Shown: piece by piece, positions 36,866-46,861 of the stretch | How positions within the stretch are numbered: the first letter of the stretch is position 1 | Layout of the letters: each line of letters starts with the position of its first letter | From: Beta vulgaris subsp. vulgaris | Taxonomy: Eukaryota > Streptophyta > Magnoliopsida > Caryophyllales > Amaranthaceae | Assembly (NCBI RefSeq): GCF_026745355.1 | Contig: NC_079202.1 | Span: 36,903,043-36,967,042 of the forward strand | Length of the DNA stretch: 64,000 bases | Reading direction: 5' to 3' | Notes under the pieces: model-generated | What the model was told of the DNA's origin: nothing | Database searches by the model: none | Seen by the model: only the letters and a program-made list of their open reading frames with translations | Position numbers and translations under genes: made by a program

Positions 36866-38419
36866 AGCAAAGCACAACATGAATATGAATAGAATTTGCT
36901 TCACCCCTAAAAGTATGAAACTCAAACATTTTGACCTCAATAACCTTCAAGCAAGCAAAGTTCAAGTTCAGTTGAATCAGATCACTTTTTACTACCAACC
37001 ACTTAAGCAAATTGTCCGAAATAGCAGCCATACATAACTTGCATATCTTGAAAAGGGACTCAACCAGGTGTCACTCCTCTCAATTTTTGTGGCGAGCATA
37101 AAGTGTGCCCGAACGCTCACCAACCCAACCATAATATCCCTTCCCTCTCACACTCTCATGTGTTTAGAAAAGGTAAAATATCGCTCATCCTACTCAAGTC
37201 GACTCGAATAACAAACTTAAACTTCAACTTTGGCACATTGACTCTGTATCATTCCAATAAACATTCAAACAAGTGCTCAAAAGGTCTTTCTGAGGGTTGT
37301 AATGGGGCTCGGGTAAAGGTATGGGAATTATTTGGGGAATGTGGTGGAAAAGCCCAGAAAAGGGGAGCAATCAACACTAGTAGAACTAGGTGTGGTAAAA
37401 AACTTCCATGGTCTCAATCACATACCCAAAATAATGACCAACTTTAGATTTTTCGAACCAACCAACAATTGTCTCTTGATAGTTTTCAGCAAAATGTATT
37501 GTTCTGATTTTTACTCTTTTTTCTTTTCATGACTCGTGACTTCTTGATTCTTTTCATGTGTTATTTCTTTTTTTTTTCTTTGTTTTCTTTTCTCTTATTC
37601 ACTTCACCTCATGTCAACATAAACATATTATTTTCAATCAACCCGAAAATCAACCACACACTAGTTCAACCTAACAATGCTCCCCCAAGCTAGGCTTGGG
37701 ACAATAAACATTGAAAAGGCTCAAGGCATGTAATGTGGCTTGATATAGATCCAAAAACTCATTAGGCTCAGCGGGGCTAGGAGGGAAATGATTCTTTTGT
37801 AGAAAATTCTGAGGCCAAAAATCAAACAATTGAACGCCTCTATCACAGCACAATGTTCAAAGTCATCAGAAATCAACGAGTACAATGCCAAAGTCAAGAT
37901 AAGAATGATATGAGGAACTAACACACAAGGATAATTCGGACATAAATATGCATCCGAAGGCTCGAATGAATCCTTACAATGTAACCAGTTCAAGCATGCA
38001 GTTAAAGTAGGTGTTTTATCATCAAAATCTACTCAAGACCAAGGCAATCAAAGATCACATCACAACATCCCAATCACGAATGCCCGACTATTCAGTATAG
38101 TGAGTTAAATCATTTTTCAAGGCAAAGTTTGGGGCACAGGGAAGCAATTAGACTATTCATGTTCAACTCGTATTTTTGGTATTTTTTCAGCAATATTTCT
38201 TTCTTTTTTTTTGTTTTTGTTTTTATGAAAAGAAAAAGTTAACTAATTAACTAACTTAACTAGCCTAAGAACACAGTAGAACTAACCTACCTAAAAAGCA
38301 ATAATAGTGAGAGTGATACTTACAGAAATCCTCCCCCAAGCTGAACGTGGCAATGACCTCATTGCAACAAGAGGAAGGAGAGACATGGATATCAGTCATC
38401 CATGTGCACGTCCTCACTA
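36866..38419 (-). other. 3' untranslated region of the Athila element
   Basis: No coding frame is convincing. Blocks such as AAAGACC...GGGTTGTAATGGGG (37285-37310) and ACTTGGCATT-type text are shared in the opposite orientation with 6830-8396 of element B. T-rich tracts occur at 37560-37600 and 38190-38225. Confidence 0.6.
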
Positions 38420-38950
38420 GCCTCATCTCCATCCACCTAATTCCGGGCTGACTGTAGCTCGGGTTCCAAGTATACCAGGAGGGATGTGCATCATGCTCAG
38501 CAATGCGATGCAAGCGGCAGTTCTCGTCGTATATCGAATACAAAGCCAGGTGTGATCATTGGCTAATGTATCGACCCGCTGACGAGATTCTGTAGAAGAC
38601 ACCATTGGCATCAACCTGCTGGCTGATGCCCTGGATGGCCGCTGTGTTGGCTGAATGCCAGTATCCATAGCTGAAGCAGGGTCATCATCTCCTGAAAATC
38701 AAAGGAAGGAGGAGCAGTAGAATATGGGGAGGGGGAGCATCAGAAGATGAGGGGATATCCTCAACATGGGGACGACGGTAGTAGGTACGCTCAGGAATCT
38801 GGGGGCGAGGGGTGGGAAAGTCAGAACCGGCAATGGGAAGGTGATAGTGAGGTTGGCCAGGTTTGATTTTGGCCAAAGGGTTGGGCAGTTGAATGGAAGG
38901 CATTCCGTTAATTTGCCACTGGTATGTATCCCCACCCGGTCCAACCAACG
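38420..38950 (-). pseudogene. C-terminal part of the Athila env-like ORF
   Basis: The - strand frame from 38950 has SLVGPGGDTYQWQINGMPSI, then a Pro-rich tail (PRPQIPERTYYRRPHVED), then a second frame ending at about 38423 with SRASASRLMPMVSSTESRQRVD. It should continue the ORF that starts at 42111 but is separated from it by the CACTA/TRIM block and by unassigned sequence (38951-39590). The Pro/Ser-rich, variable C-terminus fits the env-like/ORF-1 protein of Athila elements. Confidence 0.6.
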
Positions 38951-39590
38951 AAGGCGAGTTAAATAGGCATATCTGGGTACATAATGTCGATATTTTGTTC
39001 TTTTTTCTTTTTTCTTTATCTAATACTGCTTTGGTTTTTATTAGTTTACAGCTTTCCTTTTTGGCCATTCTATATTCTGCTCCTTTCATCAATGTTACTG
39101 CTGAGCATCACTTTTGCTGGTTAACGAGGATTTCTAGTTGAAGTTCTGTTGTGATTGTAGTTAATAATTGTTATATTGTGCAACTAATACATATTTTTTT
39201 TTTTGGGCGAAAGAGTAAAAAGGTCATTAATCCCCCCCCCCAAACTTTTTTAATCACATGGATATCTAATTTTAACGTTTTTGCTTTTATCAGGAACAAT
39301 GGGTCGTGACTATCTTCCCAAATTAGAGAGAAAAGCTATATGAAGTATGATAAGGCTTAGATTATATGAATTTCTTCGTAGATTATGGTAGTGCTAATTA
39401 GTTTTTTTAGATTTACTTTGAATTATTCAAGTTACGTTGGATATCGAATTTGAAGATTATTTTGTTGTCTTTTGATTGTCTACAGTTTGCTATTCCATGA
39501 ATAATTTTTTCTATTATGTCATACTTTTGTTTTAATAGGTTCATCTAATATATATTAATAGGGAAAAAGCTTATAGATTACACAATAACA
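38951..39590. other. Unassigned AT-rich sequence left of CACTA-3
   Basis: No coding motif. Has T-rich tracts (38998-39020, 39190-39205) and a run of ten C (39231-39241). It lies between the env-like ORF and the left end of CACTA-3, so it is either another small insertion or a decayed left part of CACTA-3. Confidence 0.4.
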
Positions 39591-40026
39591 ATAAGCTTGT
39601 AGTCTATAAACAATATTGGGCAACAAAATACGGTTTGTACATTGTCACTTCAATTTAGTGCGAGATTGAAAATTATGTACTACAATTCTTAGCCTAATTA
39701 TTCGGGTGACGAAACTGGTGTTGCCCAAGACATCATGCGTGTAAGACTACAAAACATAATTGGCGACAAAACACGGTAATTGTTCACAAAGTTCAGTAAT
39801 ATTGGCGACGAAAGTTAAGTTGTTGCCAAAAGTCAGTGAAGTATGGGCAACGATTTAAGAAACTCGTTGCCCAATTGTCCCCATAAATGTGCAACAGTAC
39901 GAGGTTCGTAGCACAAAAGACCATTATGGGCAACACATGTAACTCGACGCCCAAGATGTGGTTTGTGCGACGATCAAATTTTCGACGCCCCAAATACAAT
40001 GGGCGTCGAACCTAAAGCGACGAAAT

Positions 40027-40304
40027 TGTAGAATTTTTAGAGGAGGAAAGAGAGAAACTTGGAGATGATTAAAAAGACTACATTTTTATATATTTTTCAT
40101 TCCCACATAATGAATAAACTGAACAACCTTTAAAAAGGCATACAAAGCACTACTAATAACATGTCCACTATGTAGCCCATTACTTGCTTGCTATTCCACT
40201 AACTAGACCATTATCTAGACCACTACTTGTTAACCCACTAATATTAGCAACTAATCCTAACTATTAGGAAAACTATTTGACTAATTTTGGAGCATAATCC
40301 AACA
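40027..40304 (-). repeat. 3' LTR of the TRIM-like element
   Basis: 278 bp, about 98% identical to 40931-41207 by direct reading. TG...CA ends. Confidence 0.95.
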
Positions 40305-40363
40305 CACCCCCTTGCTTCATAATTTTTAGGAGCCAACATTAAACATTATGTCACAATCTTGAT

Positions 40364-40533
40364 TCATGTAATTCTTCCCACATGATGGACCTTCATTTTT
40401 TATCTTCATGGAGCACTTCTCTCCATTAACATGGAAGCACTTCTCTTCCTAATGTAATGCACTTCTCATTACCAACTTTAAATTTATTGATGCACTTCTC
40501 ATCAATCTCAATAAATGGAGCACTTCTTTCCAT
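40364..40533. repeat. Array of small hairpins with a conserved loop inside the TRIM
   Basis: Five inverted repeats each enclose exactly nine bases, GCACTTCTC (four times) or GCACTTCTT (once). Stems differ but are self-complementary: ATGGA/TCCAT (40408-40426), GGAA/TTCC (40433-40449), GTAAT/ATTAC (40454-40472), ATTGAT/ATCAAT (40486-40506) and ATGGA/TCCAT (40515-40533). A related hairpin TCATGT/ACATGA encloses ATTCTTCCC-type sequence at 40364-40385. In element sense the loop is GAGAAGTGC. This is non-coding and of unknown role. Confidence 0.85.
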
Positions 40534-40930
40534 AAACTCTATTACTAGTCTTTGCAAATTTGATCACATCCACTACTACAACTTTGGAAATCGTCTCTGC
40601 GTTGAGTACGACATCCACCACTCGTAAAGATTACTCGATCTTCAACTCAAATAATTTTTTATGCCCTCTTTTTCACATGATTAAAATCCATTTTCATGGG
40701 CTAAAAAGGAACCCAACAACACATCACACCCAGCCATTACTTTCATGGTTAAGCTACAAAAAAATTGCTCACAAACAATGAAATCAAACTGCATTGCTTG
40801 TTTCTTTTACTCAATTTTGTTTTTAATAATCTCTTTCTCTCTCTATCTCTCTCTTTTTTTTTTTTTTTTGCTTCATCTCTTTTCCTTTCCCTTTCCCTTT
40901 CTCGGATCTAACCTAGAACTCTTGATACCA

Positions 40931-41207
40931 TGTAGAATTTTTAGAGGAGGAAAGAGAGAAACTTGAAGATGATTAAAAAGACTACATTTTTATATATTTT
41001 TCATTCCCACATAATGAATAAACTGAACAACCTTTAAATAGGCATACAAAGCACTACTAATAACATGTCCACTATGTAGCCCATTACTTGCTTGCTATCC
41101 CACTAACTAGACCATTATCTAGACCACTACTTGTTAACCACTAATATTAGCAACTAATCCTAACTATTAGGAAAATTATTTGACTAATTTTGGAGCATAA
41201 TCCAACA
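40931..41207 (-). repeat. 5' LTR of the TRIM-like element
   Basis: 277 bp, direct repeat of 40027-40304. On the - strand it is followed directly by the primer site TGGTATCAAGAG. Confidence 0.95.
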
Positions 41208-41309
41208 GAAATTGGGGAGTGAAAATTTCGTCGCCCAAACTTTGTGCAATGAAATTGTCACATTGGGCAACGAAAATTTCGTTGCCCAAAACTATTTTCC
41301 TGTAGTGGG

Positions 41310-42111
41310 CCGGCTGTAACGAGTTCGTCAAAGTAGGGAATGGCCCTAGCAAAAAGAGGACTAGCCCCCGTTCACGATGGGCCGAGAGGAAAGTGTCCCA
41401 TCGGCGCGCCGCTTAGGGTATGTGTGGCAATACGCTCCATTTGGAGCGCAACATGGTGAGGGATGTTGTAGTGAAGCGGCAGGAGTGCCCGATATATGTA
41501 GTCCTATCAGATACAGCTCATCCCCTCGAATGAGTTACCCTTCAACCTCCAACAAGGTCTTGACATGAAACGAACCCAATTTTAAAGATGGGTTGGTGTA
41601 TGTACCTAGCATGACAATGTTGCAAGGTAAAATCAGTTTCGTCCCCTGTTATGGCATAGTAAATGTCCCTGTGATGATAGTCAGGGGGTGCCTAATCTCC
41701 CCCGGTTGAGGACACGGAGTATGCGAGCAAACTCTGGGAGGGTGAGGTGAAGTCCCTATTTAAGAGCCTATAGGAAACATGCGAGATTGGTCCTGAGCGA
41801 GGGTGGGTCACTTTCAAGCTACTGTAGAATTCATACACAAGCACTGGATATGTGTTGACATGAACAGGAAAAAGGGTTTCCATACCAATTATTTTCATAA
41901 ATTCTCTAAATTCATTAGCAATTCCCAATTTATCCAAAAATTCAATATGAAGGAACGTTGTAGGACTTACCTCGCGCCCCTTGAGGCGCTGAAATCGTTC
42001 TCTTTGTTCCTCCGTGGAGAAGATGACGTCCGGGAAGGTCTCATCTCGGGGAATTTCCGGTGGTGGTGGTGGTTGTGACCCCGTTGTAGATTTTCGTCGC
42101 CTTGTGAACAT
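41310..42111 (-). pseudogene. N-terminal part of the Athila env-like ORF (ORF-1 type)
   Basis: The - strand ATG at 42111 starts MFTRRRKSTTGSQPPPPP. It continues in one frame to 41692 with FQRLKGREVSPTTFLHIEFLDKLGI (about 42005-41930) and FPVHVNTYPVLVYEFYSSLKV (about 41865-41800), a pattern I recognise from the ATHILA ORF-1/env-like family (PF03078-like). After a stop the coding character goes on in other frames to the CACTA-3 insertion at 41308. The upstream leader (42430-42112) is CT-rich with AACCCTAACCCC, typical of plant 5' untranslated regions. The role of this protein in Athila is not established. Confidence 0.75.
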
Positions 42112-42454
42112 GGTTCTTAGATGTGCAAAAAGATGAAGCTTCAACTTACTCTCTAATGGGGAAAGAGAGGGGAAAGCTAGTATCACTCAAATTCTCACTT
42201 TAATGGTGGGAAAGATGAAGAAGGAGATGAAGGGGGGAGATAAAGTGGGAGAAAAGTGAAGAAACTAGGGTGAGAGTGAGTAGAAAGTGATAGGAGAGAA
42301 AAATTGATAAGAATTTGAAGGTTTAACGGAAGGTCTTCAATGGTGGAAAGGGGGGTTTGGAGAAGAAGAGGAAAGAATTTGGGGTTAGGGTTTGGAGGAG
42401 AGAGAAAATGTGAGAGGAAGTGAGTGAAAAGAAGGGGAAAAAACCCCTTTAATC

Positions 42455-42830
42455 TCGCCAGCCGGACCCTGAGCCCGATCGGGCGTGTTTTTTTTTTCCT
42501 GAAATTTTCCCAAATCCGTTGCGCTCCCGATCGGGTGAGATCGCCCGATGCCATCGGGCGTCTGTCAGTTTATTTCGCCAATAGAGATTTGGTTGCGGGC
42601 CCGATCGGGTATCCACGCCCGATCGGGCGATCTTTTTGTCTTCCCAGTTCTGGTTGCGGGCCCGATCGGGCGTCGTGATCGGGCGTCTGCCAATTTTGTA
42701 GTAAAATTCGTTGACGGAACTTCGCCCGATCTGGCGTCCAGGCCCGATCCCATCGTGCGCTTGTTTTTCCATCAATTTTATTTTTCCGTTGCGCGCCCGA
42801 TCGGGCAACCTCGCCCGATAACCTTGGGCT
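42455..42830. repeat. Array of GCCCGATCGGGC palindromes upstream of the env-like ORF
   Basis: About ten units of the type GCCCGATCGGGC or CCCGATNNNATCGGG are spread over 375 bp, separated by unrelated AT-richer text. The same motif is arrayed in both LTRs (36296-36565, 49488-49775). Overlapping ORFs with repeated ARSGP/PDRA words on both strands are shadows of this palindrome. Confidence 0.85.
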
Positions 42831-43012
42831 ATGCCCAGTAAACAATGGCTCGTATTTTTGAGTTGAACGTTTCCAGTTGGTAAGCACTCCTGCACACATG
42901 TAACCTGAAGAGGAATATCAGTACCCTCTCACTCTCTCACCAAACTATAAAAATTAGCAAAGTAAAAAAAAAAAAATCTAGAAAAAACTAAGAAAGAAAA
43001 GGAAAGAAATCG

Positions 43013-43060
43013 GGTTGCCTCCCGATTAGCGCTGGTTTATAGCGGTCCCGCACGACCATA
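43013..43060 (-). other. Conserved block GGGAGGCAACCCG after Athila integrase
   Basis: On the - strand GTGCGGGACC, CTATAAACCAGCGC and CGGGAGGCAACCCG occur in the same order as at 6783-6828 in element B. Conservation in two different copies suggests a functional RNA or regulatory element of this lineage, between pol and the env-like ORF. Confidence 0.65.
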
Positions 43061-43220
43061 ATGCTTCATCCCTCAAATAGAAGGGGATGGGGGTTGAAGG
43101 TATAACTCCTCCACAGATCCAACAGGGATTCCGGTATAGTACAACTTCAGACGTTTGCCATTAACTTTGAACTTCTCACCTGTTGCATTCATCACCTCAA
43201 TAGAACCAAACTTGTTAGTG

Positions 43221-44248
43221 TTAGTGACAGAAAAAGGAACACCATCTAGACTTCAGCTTACCAGGAAAAAGCTTTAGCCTAGAGTTGTACAATAAAACCT
43301 TGTCACCAATATTGAACTTCCTACTCAGAATTTTCTTATCATGCCATCTCTTAGTGCACTCTTTGTAGAGATGCGAACTATCATAAGCATTTAATCTAAG
43401 TTCATCAAGCTCATTGATTTGCAATAAACGCTTTTCTCCTGCTAATTTAGCATCAAGGTTCAACTCTTTAACCGCCCAAAAAGCCTTATACTCTAGTTCG
43501 ACAGGTAGGTGGCATGCTTTTCCATAGACTAGTCGATAAGGGGTGGTACCAATAGGGGTCTTAAAAATAGTTCTATAAGCCCCTAAGGTGTCATCTAACT
43601 TATCACTCCAATCTTTTCTCGATTTAGCTACCACTTTCTCCAAAATAGACTTTATTTCACGGTTAGACACTTCTACTTGCCCACTTGTCTAAGGATGGTA
43701 TGCTAGGCCAGTCCTATGGTAGACACCATACTTTTTGAGTAGGGCTTCAAAGGTTCTTTTGTGAAAGTGGGATCCCCATCACTAATGACAACTCTTGGTA
43801 CCCCAAACCGTGGAAAGATAATCTTTTTGAACATTTTCATGACAACCTTAGAGTCATTGGTCGGTGATGCAATAACTTCTACCCACTTGGAGACATAGTC
43901 AACAGCAACAAGTATGAAATTGTTGCCTGAGGAAGAGGGAAAAGGACCCATAAAATCAATACCCCACACATCAAATAGTTCAACTTCTAGGATAGGGGTT
44001 TGGGGCATCTCATGTCTACGGGAAATATTTCCTGTTCGTTGGCATGCATCACAAGACTTAACAAAAGTACTAGCATCATGAAAAAGTGTTGGCCAATAAA
44101 AACCAGATTGAAGTACCTTTGCTACTGTTTTGGAGGGCCCAGCATGGCCTCCACATGGAAGGGAGTGAGAGTGCTTCAGAATGTCATGCACCTCCCACTC
44201 TGGGATACATCGCCTGTAGATGGTGTCAGCACAGAGCTTGTAAAGCAA
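43221..44248 (-). pseudogene. pol: Integrase of the Athila element
   Basis: The 44248-43703 frame has the zinc domain ([18 protein letters not shown] at about 44190-44140, CDACQRTG at about 44055) and the catalytic core with [12 protein letters not shown] (first Asp, about 43970) and ISDGDPTF (second Asp, about 43790). A frame break at about 43705 and a TAG at about 43690 follow, then [12 protein letters not shown] (about 43680), [23 protein letters not shown] (about 43600-43525) and the C-terminus [26 protein letters not shown] (about 43320-43245). Nearly complete, apart from these breaks. Confidence 0.9.
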
Positions 44249-44257
44249 AGGGTCATC

Positions 44258-44880
44258 CTAAAAGAATTGTTTGGCATCATGGAGAAATTTCTTTCGCTGA
44301 TGATAGCTCAGCTCTGGAGGGGTTTGTCCACTCACACAAAAGTTGGCGAAGTCCGCATACCACGGGGTAACAGAAGTGACTGCCATGAGTTTATCATCAG
44401 GAAAGGAGTCATCAATGGGTAGACCTTCTTCCATATGGTCATACTGCAATCGGGACAAATGGTCAGCCACTACATTTTCTGCACCCTTTTTATCTCTGAT
44501 CTCCAAGTCGAATTCTTGGAGCAGCAAAATCCACCGAATGAGTCGAGGCTTGGCCTCCTTTTTGGCGAGGAGGTACTTCAATGCAGCATGATCGGTGTAG
44601 ACAATGACTTTAGACCCAAGCAGATAGGTCCTGAACTTGTCCAGTGCATAGACCACAGCTAGAAGCTCTTTCTCTGTGGTGGCATAATTAACTTGAGCTT
44701 CATCGAGTGTCTTGCTAGCATAGTAGATGGCATGGAGGATGTTGTCTTTTCTCTGCCCAAGGACAGCTCCCACAGCATAATCACTGGCATCACACATAAT
44801 CTCAATGGGAGGGTCCAATCTGGAGATCGGATGATAGGAGCAGTACTTGATCCTGTTGAAAGACACTAGACACTAATCAG
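44258..44880 (-). pseudogene. pol: RNase H of the Athila element
   Basis: The single frame 44866-44258 has [17 protein letters not shown] (about 44800-44750), [28 protein letters not shown] (about 44730-44645), [15 protein letters not shown] (about 44610-44565) and the tether [12 protein letters not shown] (about 44480-44445). All catalytic acidic residues of a Ty3/gypsy RNase H are present in the right order. A frameshift lies at the RT side (about 44870). Confidence 0.9.
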
Positions 44881-44933
44881 TAAACAGGAACAGGGCATCC
44901 TTGAGGAGCAACTGAGTAAGTGGTTTAGCAATT

Positions 44934-45740
44934 TTAGAGAAGTCCTTGATTCACAGGAGGGGGTAATTGCTCAATCACTTGAATTTTTGCTTTGTCCACC
45001 TGGATGCCTCGTTCAGAAATAATATGACCAAGTACCACTCCTTCAGTAACCATGAAGTGGCACTTCTCCCAGTTCAAGACAAGGTGGACATCCTCACATC
45101 TTTTCAGTAGTTTAGTCAGATTCAGTAAACATGCATCAAAATCAATGCCATACACACTAAAGTCATCCATAAATACTTCCATGATGGACTCAATAAATTC
45201 AGAAAATATGGCCATCATACAACGTTGGAAGGTAGTAAGGATTACATAGGCCAAAGGGCATCTTTGATATGCAAAGGTACCATAAGGACATGTAAAGGTG
45301 GTCTCTCCTGGTCATCTGGGTGGATAGGGATTTGGAAGAAACCAGAATAGCCATCTAGATAACAAAAATGAGAATGACAAGCTAAACGTTCCAACATCTG
45401 ATCAATGAGGGAAGGGGAAAATGGTCTTTCTTAGTGGCAACATTTAATTTCCTATAATCAATGCACATACGCACCCAGTAACTACTCTTGTAGCAATTAA
45501 TTCATTTTTCTCATTTTTAACTACGTAGTACCGCCCTTTTTAGGAACCACTTGAACTGGACTCACCCACTTAGATAAAAAGAGGATAGATAATCCCAGCA
45601 TCAAGCAATTTCATGACCTCTTTTTTGACAACTTCCTGCATATTCGGGTTCAAACGACGTTGACCTTGTATACTAGGACGATGATCATCCTCAAGATGAA
45701 TTTTATGCATGCAAAAGTCAGGGCTTATGCCTTTCAAATA
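44934..45740 (-). pseudogene. pol: Reverse transcriptase of the Athila element
   Basis: The catalytic motif EVFMDDFSVYG (about 45185-45150) lies in the 45254-44934 frame, followed by KCHFMVTEGVVLGHIISERGI (about 45065-45000). Upstream parts are frame-shifted but readable: YRKLN at about 45455 and HFPLPFIDQMLERLA at about 45420-45380. A TAG interrupts the start of this stretch near 45600. Confidence 0.85.
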
Positions 45741-46653
45741 TCAATATATACCAATGGCCTTTTTATGTTGTCGCAAAACAGACAAAAGTTGAGACATTTG
45801 ACCATCATTTAATGCAGCACTAACAATCACAGGGCAATTTTCAGAATCATCCAGAAAAGCATATCGCAGAGAAGGGGGAAGGGGTTTCAGTTCAGGTTTC
45901 TTTACCTCTACCGGTTGAGTAGCAATTACTAACCGTTCATCCTCATGAGTGGTAATAGTGTCAAGCTCGACACAGGTAAAAGCTGCTTCCCAAGCATCCA
46001 ATTCAGTAGTCCGGATAATCATCACCTGTGGAAGAGGTAAAACAAAGCAAAGCCTCCAGTGGATCCCGCAAGAAGGGATTGAGGCATGTCATCATTAACC
46101 AGCACATCAATGACATCGATTCTGTAACAGGCTTCCTCTAACATGGGACTTTTCAAAGCATTGATCAAACTAAAAGTCACCTTATCATATCCCATAGTCA
46201 AAGTCAATTCCCATTTTTAACATCTATAACAGCTCCAGCAGTATGAAGGAATGGTCTCCCTAAAATGATTGGGATTTGAGTATCCTCTTCCATGTCAAGC
46301 ACAATAAAATCCACAGGAATGTAAAATTTACCTACCCTCACAGGAACGACCTCTAAGATACCTAGGGGGTATTTAACAGAACAGTCATCCATTTGAAGAG
46401 TAATGTTGGTACATTTTAAATCTCCCATGTCAAGCTTTTTACAAACAGTCAAGGGCATGACACTAACACTAGCACCTATATCACATAAGGCTTTGTCAAT
46501 AAATATGGTGCCAATATTACATGGGATGGAGAAACTCCCCGGATCTTTCAATTTAGGAGGAAATTGATTTTGCAAAAGAGCACTACATTCTTCAGTAAAG
46601 GCAACAGTTTCTACTGCATTAAAGGCTCTTTTCCTAGTCAAAATTTCCTTCAA
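45741..46653 (-). pseudogene. pol: Protease and linker of the Athila element
   Basis: The 46653-46204 frame has the active site CDIGASVSVMP (about 46485-46450) with DIGAS in place of DTG/DSG, as is usual for Athila. The flap end IPIILGRPFLHTAGAVIDV is at about 46275-46220. The linker frames 46207-46022 and 46025-45741 overlap by 4 nt in different frames, so one small indel separates them. The linker contains LPPSLRYAFLDDSENCPVIVS (about 45880-45820), the conserved approach to RT. Confidence 0.88.
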
Positions 46654-46861
46654 AAATTTAGCATATGCAGGTACTTGAGTAATGAGTTCAGTAAATGGAC
46701 AGTTACCTGAAGATTCTTCACTACCTCCATAAACTTACCAAGTTGGTGATCCAGCTTATTCTTTGATAGACGAGTGGGGAATGGTACCTTTATCGCAGGA
46801 GTGGTGGAGGAATTTTTTTTCAGGTACTATCTGCTTCTCTGCATTTGTGTTGGTGGTAGCC

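Larger units (their letters stand above)
40027..41207 (-). mobile_element. TRIM-like non-autonomous LTR element
   Basis: Two direct repeats, 40027-40304 (278 bp) and 40931-41207 (277 bp), both TGTAGAATTT...AATCCAACA on the + strand, differ by four substitutions and one indel. A GAAAT duplication flanks the unit (40022-40026, 41208-41212). On the - strand the PBS TGGTATCAAGAG follows the 5' LTR (40930 downward), and the polypurine tract AAGCAAGGGGGTG precedes the 3' LTR (40317-40305). The 626-bp interior encodes no protein, so proteins must come from another element. The primer site matches that of the copia element at 56133. Confidence 0.93.
39590..41307. mobile_element. CACTA-3, CACTA-like element inside the Athila env-like ORF
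   Basis: The right end on the complement reads CACTACAGGAAAATAGT and then TTGGGCAACG, a CACTA terminus at 41307. The left end is decayed: TATAAACAATATTGGGCAAC at about 39603-39622 aligns with the same terminus but lacks a clean CACTA. Subterminal GGGCAACGA/TCGTTGCCC motifs recur in both orientations on both sides (for example 39840-40010 and 41230-41290). One is a perfect 13-bp inverted repeat (41263-41275 with 41277-41289). The TRIM-like element is inserted at 40027. No transposase ORF. Confidence 0.7.
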
